Made by a program: the position numbers and the translations under genes
Notes under the pieces: model-generated
Told to the model about the DNA's origin: nothing
Databases searched by the model: none
The model's input: the letters and a program-made list of their open reading frames with translations, nothing else
Assembly (NCBI GenBank): GCA_022844275.1
Contig: JALHMB010000009.1
Location: 97,913 to 161,912 of the forward strand
From: Hyphomicrobiaceae bacterium
GTDB taxonomy: Bacteria; Pseudomonadota; Alphaproteobacteria; Rhizobiales; Hyphomicrobiaceae
DNA length: 64,000 bases
Reading direction: 5' to 3'
Shown: in pieces, positions 34,049 through 42,868 of the stretch
Layout of the letters: the number at the start of each line of letters is the position of its first letter
How positions within the stretch are numbered: position 1 is the first letter of the stretch

Positions 34049-34615
34049 ATGAGGGACGCTATGTTCACCTTGTCGTTCAGGCATGATTTCCGCGTGCCGG
34101 ATTTCGTCTCTTCCGCGTTGCGCCCGCTGCCTCTGCTGCCGCTGGAGATCTTCCTGCAGCAGCTCGCGAGCAGCATCGTGGCCCGCCACCCCGACATACT
34201 CGAACGCATCGGCCGCACCGATCGGCTGCGTTTTGGGATCGATCCAAGCGACGTGCCTTTTGCCGTAGAGATCGAGTTGCACCACAGCGTTGTGGGATTG
34301 CGCGTGCTCCGCTCTTTCGACGAGCGACTCCTTCATGCGCGGATCACCGGGACGCTGGCGGCACTTATCGGGCTCGTCGACGGAGAAGCCGATGGAGATG
34401 CGCTGTTCTTCTCGCGCGAGATCGTCGTGACGGGGGACATCGCGGCAGTACTGGCTTTGCGCAACGCCGTGGATGCTGCCGAGATCAAGCTGCTGAGCGA
34501 AGCGCTCGCATTGGTTAGATTGTGGATCAGCCAGCCTGGAAAGCTGCTGCGAGGACTACTCGCTGATGAACCTCGACGAGGATATGCGACAGACAACGAG
34601 CGGACCCAACCATGA
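34049..34615 (+). CDS. ubiT: UbiT, SCP2-domain accessory factor of anaerobic ubiquinone synthesis
   Basis: This 188-residue protein has an SCP2 lipid-binding domain (about 30-150; LPLEIFLQQLASSIVARHP, FAVEIELHHSVVGLRV, ARITGTLAALIGLVDGEADGDALFF, FSREIVVTGD). UbiT binds the hydrophobic ubiquinone precursors in the oxygen-independent pathway with UbiU and UbiV. It overlaps ubiU by 4 bp (ATGA at 34612). An alternative start at 34061 has GAGGGA upstream. It is divergent from ubiD across the anaerobic box. Confidence 0.9.
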   Translation: MRDAMFTLSFRHDFRVPDFVSSALRPLPLLPLEIFLQQLASSIVARHPDILERIGRTDRLRFGIDPSDVPFAVEIELHHSVVGLRVLRSFDERLLHARITGTLAALIGLVDGEADGDALFFSREIVVTGDIAAVLALRNAVDAAEIKLLSEALALVRLWISQPGKLLRGLLADEPRRGYATDNERTQP

Positions 34616-35613
34616 CACCGACGACCGGGAAGGACATGGAGCTGATCTGCCCGGCGGGAACACCTCCCGCTTTGCGCGTCGCCGTCGATGCCGGAGCCCA
34701 TGCTGTCTATTGCGGCTTTCAGGATGAGACGAACGCCCGCAACTTTCCCGGCCTGAATTTCAGCCGTTCGGATATGGCTGCAGCCGTCGATTACGCCCAC
34801 CAGCACGGCACCAAGGTCTTCATCGCGATCAATACGTTTCCGCGCGCCGGCGCCGCCACGTTGTGGCACCGCGCCGTCGATGATGCCGCCGCACTGTCTG
34901 TCGATGCCGTGATTCTGGCCGATATCGGCCTGTTGGCCTATGCCGCGGGGCACTACCCCGATCTCCGCCTGCACCTCTCCGTACAAGCTGCCGCCGCGAA
35001 TCCAGAGGCCATCCGGTTTTACGTCGATGCTTTCGGTGTCAAGCGGGTCGTCTTGCCCCGCGTGCTGAGCGTTGCCGAAATCGCGGATATCAATGGCGCC
35101 ATTTCCTGCGAGACGGAGGTCTTCGTCTTCGGCGGCCTCTGTGTAATGGCAGAAGGACGATGTTCGCTTTCCTCCTACGTCACCGGCCAGTCACCCAACA
35201 TGCACGGCGTCTGCTCTCCAGCCAGTCACGTAGGCTATCATGAATCGAAAGGTGACTTAGTCACTCGCCTAGGCAACTTCACGATCAATCGCATTCCGGC
35301 AGGCCAGCCGGCTGCCTACCCGACGTTATGCAAGGGAGCTTTCCGGGCGAACAACGTGTCAGGTCAGATCTTTGAGGATGCGGTCAGCCTCGACGCAAGC
35401 ACGCTGATCCCTGCGCTCTGCCGAGCCGGCGTCAAAGCACTCAAGATCGAAGGGCGCCAGCGCAGCCGCGCGTACACGAAGGCCGTCGTGACCCAGTTCC
35501 GCGCCGCGCTGCATGCGATGGCGAGCGGCGCCGAGATCCCCCACAGTGTCCTCGCGCAAGTGAGCGAGGGGCAGAGCGCAACATGCGGCGCCTATCTGAA
35601 AACGTGGCGCTGA
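34612..35613 (+). CDS. ubiU: UbiU, U32-family iron-sulfur protein for O2-independent ubiquinone hydroxylation
   Basis: This is a 333-residue U32 peptidase-family protein. The four cluster cysteines are C177, C184, C201 and C240. Their spacing (7, 17, 39) is identical to E. coli UbiU C169/C176/C193/C232. With UbiV it forms the complex that hydroxylates ubiquinone precursors without oxygen, using prephenate as oxygen donor. It starts inside the ubiT stop (ATGA). The protein is cytoplasmic, with no signal peptide. Confidence 0.95.
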   Translation: MTPTTGKDMELICPAGTPPALRVAVDAGAHAVYCGFQDETNARNFPGLNFSRSDMAAAVDYAHQHGTKVFIAINTFPRAGAATLWHRAVDDAAALSVDAVILADIGLLAYAAGHYPDLRLHLSVQAAAANPEAIRFYVDAFGVKRVVLPRVLSVAEIADINGAISCETEVFVFGGLCVMAEGRCSLSSYVTGQSPNMHGVCSPASHVGYHESKGDLVTRLGNFTINRIPAGQPAAYPTLCKGAFRANNVSGQIFEDAVSLDASTLIPALCRAGVKALKIEGRQRSRAYTKAVVTQFRAALHAMASGAEIPHSVLAQVSEGQSATCGAYLKTWR

Positions 35614-35636
35614 GGCGCGGCGATGGAGTGCAAGCT

Positions 35637-36527
35637 ATGCAAAGCACGACCCTGACGCTCGGACCAGTTCTGTTCAACTGGCCGGTCGACCGCTGGCGCG
35701 ATTTTTACTTCCGAATCGCCGATGAAGCTCCTGTCGACCATGTGTGCGTTGGGGAGGTCGTGTGCTCCAAGCGTCAGGTTTTCTTCGCCGATATCCTACC
35801 GAACGTAATCGAGAGACTGGAGCGCGCGGGGAAGGAGGTTCTGTTGAGTTCCCTGGCTCTACCGACACTCAAGCGTGAGGCGCGGCATGGCGCGGAGCTG
35901 GTCAACGGGCGTCATATGGTGGAGGTCAACGACGTCTCGCTGCTACCGGCTGTTGCAGGCCGGCCTCACGCGATCGGCCCTTTCGTCAATGTATACAATG
36001 AGGGCACGCTCGGGTTCTTGGCCAGCCGTGGCGCCCGCCTTGTCGCGCTGCCGCCAGAGCTCCCGAGATCATCGATTGAGGCGATCGCCACAGGGACGCC
36101 GGACGTCACGATCGAGGTGTGGGCCTTCGGCCGAACACCGCTCGCCATCTCCGCGCGCTGCTATCATGCACGTGTGCATGGCCACTCGAAGGATTCCTGC
36201 CAGTTCGTTTGCGACCAGGATGCCGATGGGATGGCGGTCGAGACGCTCGACAATGAGCCGTTCCTGGTCGTTAACGGCGTGCAGACGCTCTCCTACGCAT
36301 TCTGCAATCTGCTGAGGGAAGCGAACGACTTGGTCGACATCGGTGTCTCATCGCTGCGCCTGTCGCCGCACATGTACGACATGGTCGCCATCGCGCACCT
36401 CTTCCGCGACGTGCTGGACGGCCGCCGCGATGCCGACGAAGCCTTTCTGCGCAGCCGCGACGTCTGTCCATCTGCTGCGTACTCGAACGGCTTCTTCCAT
36501 CGCTCGGCGGGAGCACTCTATATTTGA
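35637..36527 (+). CDS. ubiV: UbiV, U32-family iron-sulfur partner of UbiU
   Basis: This is a 296-residue U32-family protein. C43 in GEVVCSKRQ and the trio SARCYHARVHGHSKDSCQFVCD (spacing 13 and 4) reproduce the E. coli UbiV pattern C39, C180, C193, C197. The start at 35637 follows GGAG by 8 bases and matches the family N-terminus (TLTLGPVLFNWP); the frame is open back to 35583 within ubiU. It completes the ubiTUV operon for anaerobic ubiquinone synthesis, needed for nitrate respiration through NarI. Confidence 0.95.
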   Translation: MQSTTLTLGPVLFNWPVDRWRDFYFRIADEAPVDHVCVGEVVCSKRQVFFADILPNVIERLERAGKEVLLSSLALPTLKREARHGAELVNGRHMVEVNDVSLLPAVAGRPHAIGPFVNVYNEGTLGFLASRGARLVALPPELPRSSIEAIATGTPDVTIEVWAFGRTPLAISARCYHARVHGHSKDSCQFVCDQDADGMAVETLDNEPFLVVNGVQTLSYAFCNLLREANDLVDIGVSSLRLSPHMYDMVAIAHLFRDVLDGRRDADEAFLRSRDVCPSAAYSNGFFHRSAGALYI

Positions 36528-36938
36528 CAGACCATCTCTCGTTTTCGCCTATTCTGTGGGCTTTGGGCAGAGTTCCGGCCCCATCGAGTTTTCAGCTTCC
36601 GCCCAGATGGAGCTCTGTCGTGCAATCAATGCCAATTGTGCGACAGGACACGGCGGGGTTGGGACATTCGATCGATCATCATCGTCTTCGGCGGCGCCTG
36701 CGTGCGCTCGCCGGAGCGGAGAACCGCCCGCACCGCGGCCGAAAAGAGGTGGCGGAGTGATCGTCTCTGCGGTCTGGGTTCTACGCGATCGCGCGCTTTG
36801 GCGGCATGCGCCGCGAATACAAAATGGCGCGCATGAGGTCCATCGAGACGTGGTTCACTGCCGCCGGTAGGTGCACTCCTCGAAATGCAAGGCAACGAAA
36901 CCAAATTAACGCACGAACAATGGAGTGCATGGACATTC
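36528..36938. other. Intergenic region after ubiV, no supported gene
   Basis: Several overlapping short frames exist on both strands, but none shows a recognisable domain, a good ribosome site or consistent codon use. The upstream open extension of the next gene (36885-36938) is included here. No RNA gene or terminator is evident. Confidence 0.4.
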
Positions 36939-37436
36939 ATGACTCAAGAAAATGAGAATCTAGGCGCAATCGAACGCGGCAATGGGTGTTACAAGGTTCG
37001 GCTGGAGCGATTTCTTGCGCACGACCAATCGCAGGTATGGGCGATGCTCACCGATCCAGATCGGATGGTGGAATGGCTAGCGCCGGGTCGGATTGAGCAG
37101 CGCAAAGGTGGTGCCGCGAAACTGAACTTCACCGACAGTGGTATTGTTATAGACAGTGCGGTCAGCGAATTCGAGCCACCAAGCTTACTGGAATACAGTT
37201 GGAGCAGCTCTGGTGAACCGAAGCGCCCCGTGCGCTGGGAAATCGCACCGGACGTCGGGGGAACAAGATTGACGTTAACACTTCAAATTCCAGAAGACGA
37301 AGACATTGCCCGTTCTTGTGCTGGATGGGAAGCTCATCTGATGATGTTGTTGGCCGCAATAGAAGGCGTCCCTATCAAGTTTCCGTTCGAAAGATTTCAG
37401 GTCACTCGAGCGGCTTACAAGGAGATCCTTGCCTGA
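36939..37436 (+). CDS. SRPBCC/AHSA1-domain protein
   Basis: This is a 165-residue protein with the helix-grip fold of the AHSA1 family: YKVRLERFLAHDQSQVWAMLTDPDRMVEWLAPG near the start and SCAGWEAHLMMLLAAIEG near the end. These proteins bind hydrophobic ligands or act as Hsp90 co-factors or cyclases; no ligand can be predicted. The start at 36939 matches the usual family N-terminus; the frame is open back to 36885. It has lower GC than its neighbours (several AAT/AAA/ATT codons), hinting at separate origin. Confidence 0.8.
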   Translation: MTQENENLGAIERGNGCYKVRLERFLAHDQSQVWAMLTDPDRMVEWLAPGRIEQRKGGAAKLNFTDSGIVIDSAVSEFEPPSLLEYSWSSSGEPKRPVRWEIAPDVGGTRLTLTLQIPEDEDIARSCAGWEAHLMMLLAAIEGVPIKFPFERFQVTRAAYKEILA

Positions 37437-37515
37437 GCTACGATCGTCGATAGGTACCGTTCAACCTTCTCGCTGAACTCCAAATGACAATTGCTGCGGT
37501 CAAACAGCTGCGTGC

Positions 37516-37794
37516 ATGAGCGGATGCGGAACTCGGCCCGATCGCGGATGGATAATCGGAGCTATCGGCGTGACGACGCGCGCGCGGATGGGGCATACAG
37601 GCCTGCCGCTCGCCGCGACGAGACAGATCCGACTGATCTACGTGACAGCGGTTGTCGCGGCCGTGGCGCGGACCGCAGCTGCCTTCGATATGCTCCGGGA
37701 GCTGATGCCACATGTCTCGGCGATTGCCTGCGTGATCGCATTCGCCGGATTCGTCATCGTCTATGTGCCACTGTTGGCACGGCGGCGCGGGTGA
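37516..37794 (+). pseudogene. C-terminal remnant of an nnrS gene
   Basis: The 92-residue frame reads IGAIGVTTRARMGHTGLPL, then LIYVTAVVAAVARTAAAFDMLRE and ends [13 protein letters not shown]. It matches the last ~90 residues of the intact NnrS at 12478-13659 almost position by position. The first ~300 residues, including the FRPFF motif, are absent, so it is a truncated second nnrS. It ends 2 bp before the ribosome site of the SLAC1-family gene, implying the two were once an operon. Confidence 0.8.
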
Positions 37795-37807
37795 CAAGGA
37801 GGCCGTT

Positions 37808-38890
37808 TTGGGCTCTCGAATACGGGTCGACGCGGCACTATCGACGTTGCTGTTGAGCGCTGCCGAAGGGCTTTTTCCCGGCTACTTCGCTCTGGTCATG
37901 GCCACGGGGGTGATTTCGATCGCATCGGAACTCTTGGCCATTCCATACATCCCCAAAGCCTTGCTCCTCATCAACTGGGCAGCGTATGGCGTCTTGTGGC
38001 TGCTGACGTTCCTGCGCATTTGTCGTTTCCCTGCCAAGATCGTCGACGATCTCTCCAATCACCAGCGGGCGCCGGGCTTCTTTACGATCGTCGCTGGAAC
38101 CTGTGTGCTCGGCACGCAGAACGTCGTCGTCGTGGGTGCCGTGGAGGTCGGTTTGGTGCTCTGGTGGACCGGAGTGGTGCTGTGGTGCCTCGTGATGTAC
38201 GCCTTTTTCACTGCCGTCACGATCCGCGAGCACAAACCCTCGCTTGCAACCGGCATCAACGGGGCCTGGCTGATCGCCGCCGTTGCGACCCAGTCGATCG
38301 TCGTGCTGCGCGGCACACTGGGCGCTGACGCGGCGCCGCCCGAGGCCATCCAGTTCCTCTGCCTCGCCATGTTCATGGTCGGCTGCATGCTCTATCTGGC
38401 GATCATCCCATTGATCTTCTATCGCCTCACCTTCGTCCGGCTAACGACCGACGATTTCGGACCGCCGTACTGGATCAACATGGGGGCCGTCGCCATCTCG
38501 ACGCTGGCCGGCTCGGTCCTGCTTCAGCGCACCAACATGTGGATCGTTCTGAGCGAGTTCAGACCATTCCTTAAAGGTTTTACCGTGTTCTTCTGGTCTG
38601 TTGCGACGTGGTGGATCCCCCTGCTCATTGCGTTGATGGTCTGGCGGTACCTGGTCCGTCGAGATCGCGTACGCTACGAGCCACAGTTCTGGGGAATGGT
38701 ATTCCCGCTCGGGATGTACACCACTTGCACAATCCAGCTTTCCCGGGCGTTGGAGCTACCGTTTCTGCAGGTTATTCCGCGCATTTTCGTTTACGTCGCC
38801 ATGCTCGCTTGGGCGGTGACGTTTACAGCCCTCGCGTTTCAGATTGCCCGCTCCATTCGGCTTGCTTGCGAGGCGCGGTTGCGACTGTGA
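37808..38890 (+). CDS. SLAC1/TehA-family anion or tellurite-resistance transporter
   Basis: This is a 360-residue membrane protein with about ten transmembrane segments; [20 protein letters not shown] at the N-terminus is the TehA/SLAC1 (C4-dicarboxylate transporter/malic acid transport) hallmark. In denitrifiers such proteins may move small anions, but the substrate is not predictable here. The likely start is TTG at 37808, preceded by AAGGAGG at 37796-37802; the open frame reaches back to 37763 inside the nnrS relic. It is convergent with the small membrane gene at 38911. Confidence 0.8.
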   Translation: MGSRIRVDAALSTLLLSAAEGLFPGYFALVMATGVISIASELLAIPYIPKALLLINWAAYGVLWLLTFLRICRFPAKIVDDLSNHQRAPGFFTIVAGTCVLGTQNVVVVGAVEVGLVLWWTGVVLWCLVMYAFFTAVTIREHKPSLATGINGAWLIAAVATQSIVVLRGTLGADAAPPEAIQFLCLAMFMVGCMLYLAIIPLIFYRLTFVRLTTDDFGPPYWINMGAVAISTLAGSVLLQRTNMWIVLSEFRPFLKGFTVFFWSVATWWIPLLIALMVWRYLVRRDRVRYEPQFWGMVFPLGMYTTCTIQLSRALELPFLQVIPRIFVYVAMLAWAVTFTALAFQIARSIRLACEARLRL

Positions 38891-38910
38891 TGCGCAGCGA
38901 CCGACCCTTG

Positions 38911-39282
38911 TCATGAGAGGCGCAGCCAATCGGCCATCAGATCGAGCTCGAGGAAGAAGATGACCAGCACCGCATTTACTGCCCACGCCACGGTCGAGCT
39001 GCGTGCAAGCGTTTGCCAAATCGGCATGGACGTTGCTGCGCAGCGCCACACCGACACGAGAATCCAGATCGTATAGCCGGCAAAAAACATCAAGAGTAGT
39101 TGTTGCATGGCGGCGCGACGCTCGATCGTGGCAACTGCATAGAGAGCAATAATGACGGCGCTCGCCAGTACGCCATAACCCCAAAACACCTTCCACAGCG
39201 GCTCAAGCCCGTACCAGGCTCGAACTTCGGGTTCAAAGACCCGAAGGAGTACTGCGCTCATCCAGCGCCAAGCCTGTAACAT
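38911..39282 (-). CDS. Small membrane protein of unknown function
   Basis: This is a 123-residue protein with three hydrophobic segments: WKVFWGYGVLASAVIIALYAVAT region, LLLMFFAGYTIWILVSVW and VAWAVNAVLVIFFLELD. The start at 39282 has GGAG 9 bases upstream; an open frame extends further to 39429 without membrane character. I do not recognise a family. It is convergent with the SLAC1-family gene. Confidence 0.6.
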   Translation of the reverse strand: MLQAWRWMSAVLLRVFEPEVRAWYGLEPLWKVFWGYGVLASAVIIALYAVATIERRAAMQQLLLMFFAGYTIWILVSVWRCAATSMPIWQTLARSSTVAWAVNAVLVIFFLELDLMADWLRLS

Positions 39283-39429
39283 CGCCAGATCTCCACGGCG
39301 CTCACACCCTACTCCGTTTCGCCGCCCGACTACGGCCTTGTCGCGAACCACGCTGACCTCGACCTCAGCCTTGCGGGCGTTGAGGCAAGTGACATAACTC
39401 TGCCGCTGATGAATGATTGTCCATGCCAC

Positions 39430-39774
39430 CGGCGCGTTCTAGCCGGTTAACATGGCCCGAGCCTTCTCGTCCGACTTGCCCGTCGGTGGAACGGCGCTGG
39501 GCATCGACGGCATCGACAGGGCTGTAGTCGCTTTCAAGGATGATTGGCTTCTCGGTGCTCCCTCGTCGCTGTCACCACGCGACGACGGAGCGCGGGAAAG
39601 CTGCTGCTTGTTCCACGCAGGGATGGAACTGGTGTCGTGATGGGATTGGAAGTGAAGCATGAGACGACGGAATTTCAATCGAGTTCTCATGCTTAAGGGA
39701 GTGCGATTCGTGCGATTGGGCGGAGCGTCGGTTGCGTAAAGAGTACATTGACGGCGAAGAATCTGATCGCGAAA
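39430..39774. other. Intergenic region, nothing recognised
   Basis: There are about 345 bp between two minus-strand genes. Short frames on both strands mirror each other, as expected for high-GC non-coding DNA, and none shows a domain. No clear promoter or hairpin was identified. Confidence 0.35.
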
Positions 39775-40377
39775 TCATTGATGTTCATGGCTGCCTTCCG
39801 CCATGGTTGGCCCGCGATAGACGCCGGCTTCGGTGACGATCACATCCATCGGAATGTCGTGGGATTGTGGGACAAAACCCTGCATCCGGCCGGACTCGGC
39901 GCCGATGCCGATTGCCTTTGGTTTCGGCTGCAGGACAGCGAGCGTGCGATCGAAGTATCCGCCACCGTAGCCGAGGCGGTAGAGATCGGAGAAGCCGAGA
40001 AGCGGCGCAATGACCACATCAGGCGCCACGGCGACGGGCGTCTTCGGCACCATGATGCCCCAAAATCCGCGCACCATCTCATCGCCAGATTGCCAGCGCC
40101 AATATTCCAGCGGTGCGTGCTCGCGAATCACGACCGGAAGCGCCAGCCGGCAGCGTTTGCGCGCGCTGATGCCCGCCGCCCAGGCTCGGATGTCGAATTC
40201 GCCCTTGATCGGCCAGTAGATGCCGAGCGTCCCGCACGTGAGACGCTCGAACACCCTGTCGAGATTGCGCGCGATGGCCTCGGTGAGGAAGCGGCGATCG
40301 GTCGCTGAAAGCTCCTGTCGCTCCTGTTTCAGACGCGCTCTCGCTGCGACGCGCCAAGTCCTGACATGGGTTTCCAT
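39775..40377 (-). CDS. 5-formyltetrahydrofolate cyclo-ligase
   Basis: This is a 200-residue enzyme converting 5-formyl-THF to 5,10-methenyl-THF with ATP. It shows the C-terminal signature DVVIAPLLGFSDLYRLGYGGGYFDRTL and the substrate region LPVVIREHAPLEYWRW. The start at 40377 (METHVR) has GAGGAGG 5 bases upstream. In proteobacteria this gene (ygfA/fau) often follows the 6S RNA gene; see the candidate in the 190 bp upstream. Confidence 0.92.
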   Translation of the reverse strand: METHVRTWRVAARARLKQERQELSATDRRFLTEAIARNLDRVFERLTCGTLGIYWPIKGEFDIRAWAAGISARKRCRLALPVVIREHAPLEYWRWQSGDEMVRGFWGIMVPKTPVAVAPDVVIAPLLGFSDLYRLGYGGGYFDRTLAVLQPKPKAIGIGAESGRMQGFVPQSHDIPMDVIVTEAGVYRGPTMAEGSHEHQ

Positions 40378-40567
40378 CACGCCTCCTCGTCGGCCGTCAA
40401 TCGCACCCGCCATATCTGCCGCGTCAGAGATACGCGGCCCTCAGAGCTTCCAATGGATCCGCGCCCGCGTAAGGCCGGACCGGCGGGCCGTCTAGAGCGA
40501 CATGTCGCTGAGCTTCGCCTCTGGAAGCAGCGATCGTGCCCCGCCAGCTGGGTTGTCGCCATGCGAG

Positions 40568-40915
40568 TCACGCCGTTTCCTCTTCGGCTGCGGGCTCAGG
40601 CGACAGCTCCGCCAGCTTTCCGGCACGCCCATCGTGTGCTCCGGCATCCGGCAACGGCGTCTTCTTGGATACGATGTTCGGCCAAAGCTCGGCGTACGTG
40701 CGGTTGATCCCTAGCCAGAGATCGGTAGCCGCAGCATCGCTGTCCGCGACAATGGCTTCCGCAGGGCATTCCGTCACGCAGACCCCACAATCAATGCACT
40801 CGTCAGGGTGAATGACCAGCATGTTCGCGCCTTCGTAGAAGCAGTCGACCGGGCACACCTCCACGCAATCGGTATACTTGCATCGGATGCAGTTCTCGGT
40901 GACGACAAACGTCAT
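40568..40915 (-). CDS. fdxA: FdxA-type 7Fe ferredoxin
   Basis: This is a 115-residue ferredoxin with two cluster motifs near the N-terminus, [14 protein letters not shown] and [12 protein letters not shown]. It has the ~50-residue C-terminal extension typical of the [3Fe-4S][4Fe-4S] FdxA of proteobacteria ([25 protein letters not shown]). The start at 40915 (MTFVVTENC) matches the family exactly. It is a low-potential electron carrier; the partner is unknown. It is preceded by a small membrane gene on the same strand. Confidence 0.93.
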   Translation of the reverse strand: MTFVVTENCIRCKYTDCVEVCPVDCFYEGANMLVIHPDECIDCGVCVTECPAEAIVADSDAAATDLWLGINRTYAELWPNIVSKKTPLPDAGAHDGRAGKLAELSPEPAAEEETA

Positions 40916-40922
40916 GCGCGCC

Positions 40923-41363
40923 TCACGAACCCAAGATTGTCCAAATCGTACCGAAGCAGACGAACGCAAAGGCCACCGCAATCGGCACGATCAACATCTG
41001 GGTCAGCGCCTCAAACCGCGTCAGGCGCCCCGTATAGATTTCGATACTTGCACTCGTGCGCTCCGCCTCTTCCGAATGCCAGCGCGCATCATGCCGGTTC
41101 CGAACCTTGATCAGAAGAATCGGGATGGTGAAGTACATGACGGCAAAGCAGATGCTGATTGCCACGGGGAACAGGGCGGCGTTCGAACCCCGGAACGTGA
41201 GCCATGCGGCCCCGAATGCGATGGAGTAGCACACAGCCATTAACGGCCCCGCGACCCGCAGGAGCCCGTCATCGGCGTCCGTTGTCTGGTTGAGAAGGCT
41301 GCGGGGTGTGCGACGCGCGTCGGAGGTCGTGCGGTCGTCCTGCTGGTCCACTCTTTGCAGCAT
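40923..41363 (-). CDS. Small two-part membrane protein upstream of fdxA, unknown function
   Basis: This is a 146-residue protein. A hydrophilic head (about 1-35) is followed by two hydrophobic segments ([15 protein letters not shown] and [21 protein letters not shown]), a charged stretch and a last hydrophobic segment ([19 protein letters not shown]). GGAGGT sits 5 bases before the start at 41363. It has no recognised family. It shares an intergenic region with the divergent Rrf2 regulator, so it may be its target along with fdxA. Confidence 0.65.
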   Translation of the reverse strand: MLQRVDQQDDRTTSDARRTPRSLLNQTTDADDGLLRVAGPLMAVCYSIAFGAAWLTFRGSNAALFPVAISICFAVMYFTIPILLIKVRNRHDARWHSEEAERTSASIEIYTGRLTRFEALTQMLIVPIAVAFAFVCFGTIWTILGS

Positions 41364-41382
41364 GTCCACCTCCAAAGATATA

Positions 41383-41405
41383 CTTAACATGAACCTTATG
41401 TGAAG
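41383..41405. promoter_or_regulatory. Candidate Rrf2 operator
   Basis: CTTAACAT-N7-ATGTGAAG is an inverted repeat matching at 7 of 8 positions, located in the 106-bp region between the divergent membrane protein and the Rrf2 gene. The 8-7-8 layout is close to that of NsrR sites (two 8-9 bp halves). Assignment is inferred from position and symmetry. Confidence 0.45.
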
Positions 41406-41469
41406 TTGCTACCGCGAGTAAGATATGTCAAGAATGAATCTATTCGCATTCTGACGCAGGGGCACCCCG

Positions 41470-41916
41470 ATGCAATTGACCAGGTTCTCCGATTTGGCGT
41501 GGCGCGTCCTCATGTACGCGCACGCAGCCGGTGATCGTCTCGTCACCATTGAGGAGATGGCCCTGTCTTACCGGGTATCGCGCGCGCATCTGATGAAAGT
41601 CGTCAATGCGCTCACGCGCTCGGGCTACCTGACGGCCGTGCGCGGCCGGACCGGGGGGTTAAGGCTCGGCAAGGCGGCCGACGAGATCCATCTCGGTGAG
41701 GTCTTGCGCGCGACGGAGCCGGACTTCGCCATTGTCGAATGCTTTGCGACCGGCAACCAGTGCGTCATTACCAATTGTTGCCGCCTGCCGAGCGTTTTGG
41801 ATGAGGCAATCGACGCCTTTCTCGGCGTACTCGACCGCCATACCTTAGAGAGCATCGCATTGAAGCCGAGAGATTTCCGAAGGGTACTGGCTCCCGAGAC
41901 CCGCAAGACTGCCTAA
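41470..41916 (+). CDS. Rrf2-family iron-sulfur regulator (second NsrR-like)
   Basis: This is a 148-residue protein beginning MQLTRFSDLAWRVLMYAH with a winged helix (YRVSRAHLMKVVNALTRSGYL) and the cysteine set ECFATGNQCVITNCCRLP, which fits NsrR cluster ligation with one extra cysteine. It is an NO or iron-sulfur sensing repressor. The first copy is at 14224. It is divergent from the fdxA operon and 180 bp upstream of the CBS-BON gene's regulatory box. Confidence 0.85.
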   Translation: MQLTRFSDLAWRVLMYAHAAGDRLVTIEEMALSYRVSRAHLMKVVNALTRSGYLTAVRGRTGGLRLGKAADEIHLGEVLRATEPDFAIVECFATGNQCVITNCCRLPSVLDEAIDAFLGVLDRHTLESIALKPRDFRRVLAPETRKTA

Positions 41917-42096
41917 CGCGGAGCGACGAGGAAGGACGCATATTGGCTGCGCACGACAGTGAGCCGCCGTCATGCCCATTTCTGACATCGGCTGCGGATG
42001 ATAATCCGCTGCCATTGCCTCAATCCGCGCAGCGCTTTTGCATCCCTCGGCGCATATTCGGACGAATCATTCAGGCTCGACTACGGACCCTTAGTA

Positions 42097-42110
42097 TTGA
42101 CGCGCATCAA
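42097..42110. promoter_or_regulatory. Fnr/FixK-type box upstream of the CBS-BON gene
   Basis: TTGAC-GCGC-ATCAA fits the Fnr/FixK consensus TTGA(T/C)-N4-ATCAA fully. The centre is about 66 bp before the ATG at 42170, similar to the spacing at narK. A single plus-strand gene lies downstream. Confidence 0.7.
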
Positions 42111-42169
42111 TGCGCATGTTCACCGCGCGGATCCACTTGAATCAAAGACCTGACAAGAGAGGATGTGCC

Positions 42170-42868
42170 ATGGAAGCCAAGGAAATCATGACACGCGACG
42201 TGGCCACGGTGACACCTGAAGCCAGCGTGCGAGAAGCTGCGGGTATCATGACGGAGAAGCGGGTGAGTGGTGTTCCGGTTGTTGCGGCCAATGGCCGCCT
42301 CGTCGGCGTGCTGACGGCCAGCGACCTGCTCCACCGTGTCGAAACGGGAACCGAAAAGAAGCAGTCCTGGTTTGCCAAATTCGTGTCGAATCCTGATCAG
42401 ATGGCGCGCCAATACACGAAGAGTCATGGGTTGAAGGTTCACGAAGTGATGTCTCGGCACGTGATCTCGGTACGCGAGGACGCCGGTTTGAGCGAGGTTG
42501 CGGATGTGCTTGACACCAATAAGCTGAAGCGGGTTCCCGTCGTGCGCGGCGGGAGTCTCGTGGGGATCATCTCGCGCGGTGACCTCGTGCGTGTGCTAAG
42601 CCAAGTGAGCGTCGGCACGCCCGTCGTAAATTCTGACGATGCCACCTTGCAGCGCAATATCATGGAGCAAATCCGCAAGCAGCCGTGGCTCGATAGTGCC
42701 TATCTCAATATTTCAGTGAAGGATGGTATTGTCGAGGCTTGGGGCACGGTGCCGTCCGTTGATCAGCGCAATGCGCTTCGGGTACTCATCGAGGAATTCG
42801 CTGGAGTCGCCAGAATCGAGGATCATCTCAAGGCTGGCGGTCAGAACATGACCGCGGGGTGGGTTTAG
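42170..42868 (+). CDS. CBS-pair plus BON-domain protein
   Basis: This is a 232-residue protein. Two CBS domains (about 1-60, MTRDVATVTPEASVREAAGIM, and 85-145, MSRHVISVREDAGLSEVADVL) are followed by a BON domain (about 155-222, LQRNIMEQIRKQPWL, VEAWGTVPS). CBS pairs bind adenine nucleotides and BON domains bind lipids or proteins; the combination is common in low-oxygen stress proteins of alphaproteobacteria. The start at 42170 has GAGAGG upstream, and the upstream extension to 42110 is excluded. Anaerobic induction is expected from the box at 42097. Confidence 0.88.
   Translation: MEAKEIMTRDVATVTPEASVREAAGIMTEKRVSGVPVVAANGRLVGVLTASDLLHRVETGTEKKQSWFAKFVSNPDQMARQYTKSHGLKVHEVMSRHVISVREDAGLSEVADVLDTNKLKRVPVVRGGSLVGIISRGDLVRVLSQVSVGTPVVNSDDATLQRNIMEQIRKQPWLDSAYLNISVKDGIVEAWGTVPSVDQRNALRVLIEEFAGVARIEDHLKAGGQNMTAGWV

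Noticed and set aside
36528..36938. Short overlapping frames after ubiV as a remnant transposase or small gene
   Set aside because: No family motif could be recognised in any frame.
41943..42140. 65-codon open frame with a plausible ribosome site after the second Rrf2 gene
   Set aside because: It would need a TTG start, runs through the Fnr-type box, and shows no recognisable protein features.
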